Shown here: one piece after another, positions 35,947 to 46,369 of the stretch
How the letters are laid out: every line of letters starts with the position of its first letter
Position numbering within the stretch: position 1 is the first letter of the stretch
Assembly (NCBI GenBank): GCA_004352715.1
Contig: SCFE01000051.1
Span: forward strand, 2,069,208-2,133,207
Length of the DNA: 64,000 nucleotides
Source: Hofstenia miamia
Lineage: Eukaryota > Xenacoelomorpha > Acoela
Reading direction: 5' to 3'
Notes under the pieces: generated by a model
What the model saw: the letters and a program-made list of their open reading frames with translations, nothing else
Told to the model about the DNA's origin: nothing
Database searches by the model: none
Program-made: the position numbers and the translations under genes

Positions 35947-36204
35947 TCGTAGGTCTGGAGCAAAAGTGTAAGAAGTGCAAAATTTCAGTTTTTAAATATA
36001 CATGTTTTTGTGTTTAATGAATCCTACATAAAAACTTTTTGAGTGCACATGTTACACTTTTGCACAAGATAACCGTCTTTACAATGCGTAAGAACCCAAA
36101 CTGAAGTTCTAGAAACAAAGTAAGACATGAAAACTGATCAACGAGCCAAAAAACTAAAAAAGTGTGAAAATGCGATTTGTTACACTTTTGCTCCAGGCCC
36201 ACGA
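35947..36204. mobile_element. 258-bp TA-flanked MITE (mariner-like)
   Basis: The left end TCGTAGGTCTGGAGC continues AAAAGTGTAA. The right end is its inverse with three mismatches (complement TCGTGGGCCTGGAGC, then AAAAGTGTAA). TA occurs on both sides (35945-35946 and 36205-36206). The GGAGCAAAAGTGT pattern resembles Tc1/mariner termini. It lies between two direct GGC(C/T)CAGCCGGCTG words (about 35690 and 36295), possibly inside another element. Confidence 0.6.
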
Positions 36205-36716
36205 TATACGGTTTTTACAGGGCTATGGGCATTATAGGGTTTCTGTATGGAATATTATACGGTCTAATCCATTTCTATAGATGTGGCTCAGCCGGCTGCG
36301 CTGCCAATAGCAGACGGCTGATGGTGGCGCCCATCTACTCATAGGCGTGAAAACTCTATATTATAGCAATTTAGGTAGATATAACATTTGCCAAAATAAC
36401 GGTATGTCAATATGAATATATCATGGGATTATACATGTAATTACTTGATTTAAATGGGATAAATAACGCAGTAACTGGCTTATTAATAAATTCGAAGATA
36501 GAAAATATAATGCAACAATCATAATTTTATATCAGCTTCAAAATTGTAAATTTAATCACGATGAATTTTTTCGCTCAACATGTTATGTTGTGTGCGCCAT
36601 ACAACTTAAAATTTTAAACAACACACAGCGGCAAGCCTGGCTTATGCCGCTTGTCAATACACTGGCTTGAAAGTAATATTGAAATTTTGTACAAAATTGT
36701 GATGGTGTGTCTAAAT

Positions 36717-37038
36717 TAGTGTTCTGTGGCCATGGCTGCGGCCAACTGCCGGCTGCGACCAAAGATTTTAGCTTACGGCCAAAATCGCGGCTAAATTCAT
36801 TTCTGAACATTATGATGAACAATTCATTTCCATGATTTATATTTTTTAAAACTTAGTCCCATTGACCATTTTCTTTAATTGTTCGAACTACGGGCATGTT
36901 TTAATCGTTAAATTAAAAATTGCAGTATTTAACTTAGTAGTTGTTAAAAGCGCTAATTACTGCAAAAAAATCACGGCTAATGGCAGAATACGGCCAAGTG
37001 CCAGCTAAGTTCAAAATTGCCTTGGCCGCAGAACAATA
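36717..37038. mobile_element. 322-bp MITE, TAGTGTTCTG ends
   Basis: TAGTGTTCTGTGGCCA at the left and the complement TATTGTTCTGCGGCCAAGG at the right are inverted. Subterminal GGCCAACTGCCGG and CTAATGGCAG words resemble the GGCAGTTGGCC and TTAGCCGTAT words in the triplicated segment at 11251-14514. Flanks GTCTAAAT and GCCAAAAG match only 5 of 8, so the duplication is uncertain. Confidence 0.5.
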
Positions 37039-37800
37039 GCCAAAAGTACTTGAAAAGTTTAACTATTTTCATGAATATTTTTGAATTTTTTTAAATTTTT
37101 AAAATATTTGAATTCTCTTCATACAATATTTTCAGCTAAATTTTTTTCAGGTAAATTTAAGGCGTGCGGTGCTTAAAGTCTGGGAGATGCTTGTCAGAAC
37201 GTAGATGTCTTCATTAGTTTTTTTAATTATAAGAGCTCAAAAATTTTTTCCAGGATCATGAAACATTTTCAAAAATTTCTAAGCTGTTTAACCCTATTTC
37301 CACTAGGAATCTTTTAAAATCTGTGATGACCTCAACATACAATTTTTAAACGCTGATAACTCCCGAACTAAATGAAAATCTTTAAAATCTAAAAGTACCA
37401 CAAGCTAGAGGGTTGTCTCCTTTTTCTTTGTTGTCTTAAATTCCCAACCTGGCTCTGTCGCGTCCAGTATGCGACAACTTCTGACTTTTCGCACGGTGCG
37501 CCTGAATGGACTCACAGAGGATTTTTTCAGAAATATCTCAGGGTTGTTGTTCCCATGGACATTAGACCCCCTCATTATCTCAACACTAGGTATGGAAATA
37601 ATTTGAATTTCTCATTTTATTTGCATGTAATTCAGGTATAAGAACATGCTTTAGCACTTCATCATTGATTGAGCGGGTTCTACCCCATAGATGAGTCCAT
37701 GTAAAAACCTTCCAATATTTCTTTATAGGCAGACAAATCAGTTTGTTATGTAAAAGTAACACTAGTAGAAATAATGTTAAGGTTAGGATTATTTATGTAA

Positions 37801-37835
<35 letters not shown>

Positions 37836-39000
37836 GGCTCATTATATCTTGATAATGGGTTTGTTGATGTAATGCTTTCTTAATAAGTATATTAAGATTT
37901 TGGAGTTAGTTTGCAACTGGAATTTTACTCTTCGACATTTCGTTATATTTGAATTTTGAAAAATGAAAAATGCAAACTTTTTAAAGACCAATAACGAACA
38001 CATGATTTCCATAAAATATACTTAGAGCGAAATTTAAAAGATATGCGACTAGCAATGCTTGAATTGTTCCCTCAGCACTTAAAAAAATTACAGTCTCACT
38101 TCTATGATATCATTTTGATTAATCTTTTAATAAAATACTAAACAATTTTTAATAATTAATGGACATATTTATTTTTAAGAGACAAATTATGTTAAGAAAA
38201 TTCTAAGACTGTGTATATTTGTAAAGCAGTGGAAGAGGATCAACGAAATTTTTTCCAATTTTTAAGATCTTTTAGTTTTTCATGATGTTCTTTTAAAGGA
38301 TATTTAAGAAAAGGAAATACCCATCTGTACTTAAAAATGATTTTGTAGATTTTTTTCCAAAGTTTAAGATGTTTCAAAAAAAGAAAATATAACTTTGAGT
38401 TTTGTTACGTAAATAACCTAAAGCAATAGAACTCTTATATTTATCACTAAAACTTTTGGCCTCCATTCTTAGGGTATTATCGTTTTTTTCCAAAGCATGA
38501 ATATAGAAAAATTAGGTTTCTTTTTTATTACATTCTCAAAATTTAAGAAAATGCTATCAATAACCTACGTTTCTTAGGAAATTTTGGCGAATTGTGTTTT
38601 AAGACTAACTGAATTTTGTTCGAGATTTCACTCATTGCTTCAAAAAGTAGTTTTACAAAATCATGGCGCGCTAATTTCAAATTTTTTGCTTGGATTGGGA
38701 ATTGGCTAAATACAGTATCATATGAAGATACTGTCTGGTGTAAAGTTGTCACAGTGAATAGTCTCGCAACATCAGAATATTGGGAATCAGACTTATACAA
38801 TATATAAGTTAAATTGTACTTCATTATTGTCAACTTCATCGTGTTAGCGAAAATTGGATGTAAATGCAGTCATAAATCTTAAATTTCGAAACTTTAAACA
38901 TGAACATTTTCTTAATGAAGCATATTATGTTTAGATATTGTTTAGGAATACTGTGAGTTCCTACCTTAGGGAATTCATTAAAATGTGAGTTATTAAGGTA
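37039..39000. other. Gene-free stretch upstream of GPCR 1
   Basis: No exon could be fixed. A TTAACCCTATTTCC piggyBac-like end lies at about 37289. A (TA)n microsatellite lies at about 37797-37836. The first exon of the receptor at 39009 should be here or further upstream, but I could not pick a donor with the correct phase. Confidence 0.45.
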
Positions 39001-39008
39001 TTTTTTAG

Positions 39009-40096
39009 AACTTCGGATTGTGCCAAATACAACGAATACAACTGAGGAGGACGACGATTACTTCTATTATGAAGTTCCGGAGAGTGCTCTGCTGGCAGCT
39101 TTTGAGTTTTGTCTCTACTCAATAATGGTTATCTGCATTTTATTTGGCTCATATTTGGTTATTAGGGCTGTTAAGAGTTCCCCTATGCTCCATTCAGCTC
39201 CTGGATATCTCATGGTAATAATGTCTTCTTGCGATATATTGTTTGCAATATTACTTAGCGCGGGAATTTTCGCGATTCTTTTGCAAGATCCAGATCCTTA
39301 CTCCGACAACGTGGTACTCTTTTTGGGCGTGATATTCAGCTTAGCACAAAACATGAATGCAATGACATTGATGACCTCTGCTATTGATCGCCTCATTTCC
39401 ATTTTGATGCCTTTTTCTTACTCCAACATCATAACGAAAACCAGAATTATGATAGCCTTCTTTGTAATGTGTATTGTAGGAATGATATTGCCACTGGTAT
39501 GGGTTTTCAATGACATTGGTCGTCCCTACTACGATGGTCTTGTGTATTTGACATTTCTAATTACTGACAATCAATTCCACATTCGATTGTCCTTCATTTC
39601 AATGTTCTTCATTCCAGGATTAGTCATTATAATTTGTTACTTCATTATATTTCTGACTGTTATTAAGAAAAGATCAGCTAACAAACAACCAAAGGAGAAA
39701 TCACTGAGAAGAGGTTCTTCAACTGTACAAAAATCTGCTCAGTTGATGTCTCACATTAATGCATGCAAAATGCTATTCATAGTAACGTTTCTCTACTTTT
39801 TGGGTTTTATCCCTTATATGTTGACGGATTACTTTCTTAGCATGGGCATATTCGTCCCTATTTATATTTACAAGCCGACTACGTGGATAATATTTCTCCA
39901 ATCATGTGTAAATTTTATCATTTTTTACAAAATGAACGTGTCCTTGAAAATCGCTATTAATAAAATTCTGCGGGACATTCCAATAATAAAAAAGCTCTTT
40001 GAAACTAAAACGTCCTCAACACAAGCTAACAATCAAGTGGTCAATGTCATGGGAAGCATCGACTCCATCAACTCTAGCCCTGACCCTTTTATGTAG
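39009..40096 (+). CDS. Class A (rhodopsin-like) GPCR, 3' coding exon
   Basis: About 357 residues with seven hydrophobic segments: TM1 near 28-50, TM2 62-88, TM3 97-128, TM4 142-163, TM5 188-215, TM6 248-272, TM7 285-303 (numbered from the GTG at 39020). Family landmarks: Asp72 in TM2, DRL (123-125) for DRY, Pro199 in TM5, GFIPY in TM6, and NFIIF (298-302) in place of NPxxY. Two N-glycosylation sites (NTT) precede TM1. The usual TM3/ECL2 cysteine pair is absent. There is no in-frame ATG between the upstream stop (38954) and TM1. Instead TTTTTTAG at 39001-39008 is a good splice acceptor, so the start Met lies on an unseen upstream exon and the first two bases complete a split codon. Ligand unknown. 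It converges with the receptor at 42194. Confidence 0.85.
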
Positions 40097-40283
40097 GATG
40101 GCTGTTAATACTGAACTATTTGATTATAAAGACGTGCTTGAAGGAGTTAAATTATCTTAATCAATACTAAAACTGTTTTTAATTACGCCTCTGAAGAAAA
40201 TTAAGGACATTTTTCACTTAATTCTATTATCTGATTGTGCAGTTTATGCTTGAGTTGAATGTTGTTGCTTTGCTATTCTAGGT

Positions 40284-40314
40284 AATAAAATAAATTGTAT
40301 GATTTTTCAATAAA
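40284..40314 (+). promoter_or_regulatory. Likely polyadenylation signals of GPCR 1
   Basis: AATAAA occurs at 40284-40289 and again at 40309-40314, about 190-220 bp after the receptor stop codon. These are the first good signals downstream of it. Function is inferred from position only. Confidence 0.45.
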
Positions 40315-40398
40315 TTTAATTCCCTCTTTTCAATCACATAAATAGATTACATAGATGGTCATCTCTTATTGATTTTGCTCAATATGTTATATTCGGAC

Positions 40399-40402
40399 TA
40401 TA

Positions 40403-40446
<44 letters not shown>

Positions 40447-40448
40447 TT
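40399..40448. repeat. (TA)n microsatellite
   Basis: About 50 bp of alternating TA with one CA interruption. Similar runs at about 10317, 11060, 25837, 27246, 32824 and 37800 often coincide with contig joins or repeat-copy ends, as expected for hard-to-assemble DNA. Confidence 0.95.
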
Positions 40449-42193
40449 ATGAGGAGTTCAAGTGTTCCAAAAATGGGAATGGCGAAGCTGACACATGGTT
40501 TGAAATGAACTTCTTAAAGCTGATTTCGACGATGTGTTTTGCTTTTATTTATTTTTAAAAACTTCGTATATTTTATTATTTTGCCCTTGTCTATGAAGTT
40601 CTTAATATTCTACCATATAACAAAATTTACTTAAATTATGAGTGCCAGTTTTAAAAATTCTGAAATTGGAATGTCGGCACAAAATAACGTATATGCTAGC
40701 TTTCATAACATGGGTAAAAACAGGGCCAGTCTATAGAAACCGTAAAAGATAATGGCTTACTCTTAACATAACCAATATTTTTTAGATGAATAAAATACGA
40801 TGAAATAAAAAACGAATTTCTCTCATTGCTTAGCGTTTCCTAGTGTATTCATACATTGCTTTACATTGTATGATAGTAAATACCACAACATCGGGGCAAA
40901 AATCGAAATCGGAAACTAGATATATTTGAAAGAAGGTTCTTTTTGCAGAATCAAGTCAACAATGGTCGACATAAAAGATAAGACGAGTGAATCAGAAAGG
41001 AAGAAGCAAGATATTCTTACATGACTTTGGTATATAATAAACAATAATATTAAACGTTTGAAACTTTATGATTCTTCTTTTCATTTTTATTACTAAATCA
41101 TGATAAGAAAAATAGTTCAAGCAAACAGTATTAATCAAAAGTCATGAAAGATAAGGTACTGTGCTTCTAAACAAGTTATTCACAAAGTTAGTGCATTGGC
41201 AAAGAATATATAGTTTTGTTGAGACGCTTGCCTAATTTGTCTAATGTCCATATATATTTTTACATAATATTGTGCAGTAATGAAAAGTTTCTGTGAGAAA
41301 ACTACTGAAGTCTCTGAAATACTGCTTCTTTCTTTAAGGATAACTTTTGTGAAATTCTGATAAAAATTTATCTGAAATTCTGTGCGAAAAATACAGTGAT
41401 GAGGCGGAGATGAAATCGGTTCGGATTACAAATCGGTTTGGATAGCATCAGGTTTAGAACTGACCGAATCTCAAATTTTAGAAAACATCGGATCTAAAAA
41501 ATTTACAGAAATATTATATTCTCCATTTTAATTGTGCAGTTCTTGTTTTCATTGCTTTAGGTGCCATTTTTGAAACTAACTGCTACATTTGAAAAATGTT
41601 GATTTTTCGATTTGGACATAATGAATTCCCTAATTCACGATAGAAGAAAACTCAGAGCTATTCAATATTTATTCTGCATATTTTTGCAGGTTTGGCAGGA
41701 AAGTTTCTCGATTAAATGGTGTACCAGAAATTTTAAGATCTTTTAATAGAGTGCGAATAACCAAAACGTTCTGCCAAGAGTTCTTACTTGCTAGAAAGCT
41801 ATCCTTTGCCAATGTCAAGACACCTTTCTTAACAATCTTTGATACTTTTAAGTTCAGATGCTATTTACTGTAGTAGCCTGTAAAATGTAAAATTTTGATC
41901 AGTTATAAATTTTTACAAACACTTGTGTAGGCTTATTGTGCTACCAAAAACGCTACTGATCAATTTTTTCTGCTAAACTGGCGAATCCATTAACAAACTA
42001 TGAGATATGAGCGTTTAACAATGTTCTCAATTTAAGCAATAATATCTCAATAAACCATTGGACAATTGCTTCATTTGATGTAAAAATATCCTTGTCAAAT
42101 CTGCATTTAATATGATGACATAGATTTGTTCTATTGTAAATACATGTATTTTTGTTGAAGCAGAAAATATTAAAATAGCTCACGAACGGATAT
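40449..42193. other. Intergenic region between convergent GPCRs
   Basis: No coding exon or element with clear ends. It should hold both 3' untranslated regions. On the minus side an AATAAA overlaps the stop region of the second receptor at about 42193-42198. Confidence 0.5.
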
Positions 42194-43186
42194 TTATTTC
42201 ATTCTTTTCAAAATAAAACTATAACCCAAATTGATTCTGTTTTGAAATGCCGAACTAGAATAATAAAATATGATAGGGTTTAAGATAAACAGCAACAAAC
42301 AGATCGAGTAATTAAAATATGGTAAAATCAACAAACATACTTTGTCATCAACATGCAGCAAAGAGATCAGAACATAGCATATTTGAAATACTTCAATTAT
42401 CCCTGCAATTACCCAATATAGAATAAATTTTAAGCGCATACGGGAAAGATCTCCAACCTCAGATTCTGCGGAATCAGAATCCAAAATATTGCGGGAAAAC
42501 TTAAGCAGTATTCTCTTTATTTCTTGATAAATATGAGAAATGATTGAATAATACAGAAATGACGTCACAAGGAAGAACACAACAAAAACTACTGAAGTAA
42601 CTATGCCAAACGCTTCCATAATCGAAAAGAAAAATTGGCCATCTTTGATTATGTTTTGATGGCAGGCGTAATAATGTGCTCCAAGATAATTTGTGAATGT
42701 AGCAAAAGATGAAAGTAACCATATAACGCAGAGGGCAGCAATATATATTACAGTAGCCTTTTTCTTTATGAACATTCTGTAATTTACATAATCCATTACA
42801 GCAAAATATCTAAGAAATGTTACTATAAAAATGACAGTTAAGCACATAGCATTTGAAAGACTGATTAAGGAGAACTCGATTATTCCTACTAATGAATGTG
42901 ATCCTTCTTCTAACGAAACTCGTATTAAATCCGTTACAAACACAAATGAAGGTCCAAGCGCCCCAAAAAGAGTTGTAATGATGATTAATGTTGGCAAAGA
43001 GTTTTCTCTGTTTATCATGAGAGAGATCAGATAGCCAATCAAAACAAACAGGTTGGCAGCAACTGCAAGCAAGGAAAAGACCCCTTCAATCACTAAGTTT
43101 ACATTGACTGTATTTACAATCCAAGCGTACTGTAATTCTGATAAGTTTGCACATTGGTTAAGTTGCAAGAACTTAATTGGATCCAT
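42194..43186 (-). CDS. Class A (rhodopsin-like) GPCR, single exon
   Basis: 330 residues with seven membrane segments: about 33-57, 64-88, 104-128, 146-166, 192-219, 253-277 and 286-308. The TM1 Asn is at 45 (AANLF), FLRYF (124-128) stands at the end of TM3 where (D/E)RY is usual, Trp156 is in TM4, and NPIIF (303-307) replaces NPxxY in TM7. Cys175 is in the second extracellular loop, but its usual TM3 partner is missing. NLS at 14-16 is a possible glycosylation site. The ATG at 43186 follows an in-frame TAA nine bases upstream, so the start is firm and the gene looks intronless. It differs clearly from the receptor at 39009, so the two are not a recent duplicate pair. Ligand and coupling cannot be read from the sequence. 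Confidence 0.88.
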   Translation of the reverse strand: MDPIKFLQLNQCANLSELQYAWIVNTVNVNLVIEGVFSLLAVAANLFVLIGYLISLMINRENSLPTLIIITTLFGALGPSFVFVTDLIRVSLEEGSHSLVGIIEFSLISLSNAMCLTVIFIVTFLRYFAVMDYVNYRMFIKKKATVIYIAALCVIWLLSSFATFTNYLGAHYYACHQNIIKDGQFFFSIMEAFGIVTSVVFVVFFLVTSFLYYSIISHIYQEIKRILLKFSRNILDSDSAESEVGDLSRMRLKFILYWVIAGIIEVFQICYVLISLLHVDDKVCLLILPYFNYSICLLLFILNPIIFYYSSSAFQNRINLGYSFILKRMK

Positions 43187-44184
43187 TGAGGGTAGTTATT
43201 AGCATTATAGTTGATTTAAGTGTTTGCTTACATAGTTAACAGAATATTTGCATTGTTTAAGTAGAATAAATCATATATTACAAACTGTTGAACTTTCTTC
43301 AACACTAAGAGGTGAAAGTTAGAAAAACATTGTGAACGTTTTTGATAAGTGTTCATTGAAAATTTTTAATATTTCTATAAAAGAAGCATTTTTTGTTTCT
43401 TATATATATTAAGGTTAAAAATATTAAATAAGTATAAATTCAGTGAATAATTTTAAATATATGTGCCTCTATCAAGACTACAGTTCTTGACATCAAACTG
43501 ATCTATGCAAAAAACATAACATAAATCTTAAATTATAATCGATTATCAATAACATTTATGGGATAAATAATAAAAAAAATTTATTTTTAGAGAATATTCA
43601 ACACCTGTTAGCATAAAAATAGGAAACCATTTTATTAAAGACGCCTGTCTTTCTTTTTATGGATATATGAAATAACCAATGACAAAATTAGAAACTTTTT
43701 ATTGGGAATAACTAACGTTGTTTGTAATAATTAAAGCAAAATTTACTCGTGATTATTTTGGAAACCAAAAAATGTGTAAGGTATCGTTAAATACAATTTT
43801 TGACTTTGCAATAAAGTAAAGAGATAAATGCAAAGAAGAAGAAACATTTCTAAAATTACATTAAAATTCTTTGTAAGTCGTTTAGGATAACAAAGTAAAG
43901 ATTTAAGATATGAAATTACGATTTTCTATTGAAGAAATTAAGGTACAGCATGATAAATTAGTTTCTACATTGCTCATAGATATTCACATAAGAAACAGTG
44001 CTGTTAAAATTTGCAAGTCCATATAGTTCTAACAAAGTGCTTTAATATTTGATGTTCAAACTTAATGACGCACTATTTAACATATGGGTAACGAGTAACT
44101 CAACAAACTATTTAACAAAGTTGTTGTACTCTTTCTAACAGGTCAATAGAAATCAAGACCATCGAAATTTAATTCAACTAAGTA
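43187..44184. other. Upstream flank of GPCR 2, no gene seen
   Basis: AT-rich with no credible exon. The promoter of the minus-strand receptor should be here, but I see no distinctive element. Confidence 0.5.
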
Positions 44185-44850
44185 CAGTCCTGGTCATAAG
44201 TATTGGCACACTCATCTTCACAATTTATTTCTGCAATGATTAACATAATAACTTTGATGTTTAGCACTAGGCTTAAGTTTGGCATTGTGAATTCAAATTT
44301 TCACTTAAACTTTTAATAAAAAATCTAGTTTTCCTCCAATTCCCCTGTGAAGGGGCACCCTAAAATCTATCTCCATAAATATACATGCTATGTAAATTAT
44401 AGAGAAAAAATCGAGCTTAGCATAAAAAAATTAGTTTATTCTAAACGTTTTGCATAAATTTATTTAATTGTCTCAAAAATATTACTACTCAAATTTTTCT
44501 AAAATCCCATTACTGATTTTACATCAAAATTAGCAATGTCATAGAATTTTCACAAACTTGCACTCTCAATAATTCAAAATCTTCTGATTGAATTTGTACA
44601 CAACATTTTGAATAAAGAAATTCGATTTTTTCACTATAATTTACATAGCATGTATATTTATGGAGATAGTTTTAGGGTGCTCCTTCACAGAGGCATAGGA
44701 TGAAAACTATATGTTTCATTAAAAAATTTCATGAAAATTTGAATTCACAATGCCAAACTTGAGCCTAGTGCTAAAAATCAAAGTTATTTTGTTAATCATT
44801 GCGGAAATAAATTGTGAAGATGAGTGTGCCAATACTTATGACCAGGACTG
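44185..44850. mobile_element. 666-bp Tc1/mariner-like MITE with long inverted repeats
   Basis: CAGTCCTGGTCATAAGTATT with GGCACACTCATCTTCACAAT next to it is repeated exactly inverted at 44811-44850. Inverted pairing continues with few mismatches for about 230 bp (44185-44414 against 44622-44850), leaving a loop of about 200 bp. TA dinucleotides flank both ends (44183-44184 and 44851-44852). CAGT...AAGTATTGGCAC termini are typical of Tc1-like elements. There is no transposase, so it needs one in trans. Confidence 0.85.
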
Positions 44851-45568
44851 TATTACATAAATTTGATTTTGATTAATTCTGTGTACTCTATGTAACTTAA
44901 TGCAAAAATAAACATGTGTACGGTTGTTGCTACAAATTGTATTGCATGCGATAACAAACATGAACACGTACTAAGTCCATACTTTATTAAAAAAATTTTA
45001 AAATTTAATGTTAATCATACTTAAGCAAACAGCCGTGAAATATTTCTGTCAAGTTAGATAAATAGGCAAGTTAAATATAATAAACTTTTAAACAAATGGT
45101 TGCACTTTTATTCAAATTATATCCTTGAAATGTGATAATTAAATTGAAAATTGGCAATTCGATAATGTACCAAATATCTTAAGAGTCCGCGTTAGCAGAA
45201 AGTAATTGAATAATTCTTTTTATTATTATCCAATGACAGTTTTAAAATAATTTATTTAATATAGTATTTTATAATTGAATTATGCGACTGTAGCAAGATT
45301 GTTAATTATTTTTCGCACTGCTAAGTTATTATTTTACAATTGTCATTATTGATTTGTTAGTATTTTACTTTCCAAGCCTATATTAGCTACCGTAAACTGG
45401 GGTAACATTGAACACTTTACACTTATTCCTGTTTATATGTTTCAGAAATCAAGACAAAACTGCAAAACTTTACTCTGTTATAATGGGGGTGACCTAATAG
45501 ATGATATTTCTTGAGATGTAACCTATCCATAATAATATAGAATTTGTAAAATGCACAAAAATATGGGC

Positions 45569-45604
45569 GTTCAAAGTTACCCGTGAATTGGGGTAACTTT
45601 GAAC
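45569..45604. repeat. Perfect 14-bp hairpin of the TIR motif
   Basis: GTTCAAAGTTACCC and GGGTAACTTTGAAC flank an 8-base spacer. The motif is the same as the element's terminal GGGGTAACATTGAAC, so these are extra internal copies of the terminal motif, either subterminal transposase sites or the scar of a second copy. Confidence 0.75.
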
Positions 45605-46369
45605 ACTATTTATAATTAGATCTTCTTGGCACCACTTTGACAACAATCCATCCCATTCAAAACTAAACAAATAAATAGCATTTTCAATTCAAATTTAAAC
45701 ATTTTAACGACCAATTCAATTAACAACATTATGCAAATTCAAATTTATCACATGCAAATAGCCAAAAGGCAATACTATATCACACCAAAACCAAAATTTA
45801 TCACAGACACACATCACAAGCACTCATTAACATATTAACTATCAACTCATATTGAGAGGATCCTAATTTTGACAAGTGTACTTGATTGTTAAAAATTTGG
45901 CTGTCACGGCCCAAAACAAAGCCAGGATACGATTTGCATATGAATAGGGTCAAATCCATCAGTTGTTAAGCTTGTGACATCAAGTTTATGTGTAAGCCGT
46001 AGATGATTATAAAATTAGTCATTTCGAGTAATAATTTAAAAAATGATGATGGTACTTTAAACGAAAAGAATTTAAAAAAATTGTTCAAAATGTTGAGAAG
46101 TCAATTAAAAATTTGGGAACGAAAGGGTCAATTGTGGAGCAATTAAAGTTAAATGACAAAAATGATATTTTCTTACTTTGTAAAACTGATGAATTGAGGA
46201 ACATAAGCATAAAATATCTATGAAACTTATGCCAAAAATCAAGATTACTAATATACCTTTATATGAAGACGTAACTAACTTTTTAAGAATTTAAATCTAA
46301 ACTAATAAACTAAAATATCATACCCTGCAACAAAGTAAATGAAAAAATTGTAACTAAGAAGAATAAATT

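Noticed and set aside
38543-38839. 98-codon minus-strand ORF and its plus-strand shadow upstream of GPCR 1
   Set aside because: Composition matches the background and no family is recognisable; the two frames shadow each other.
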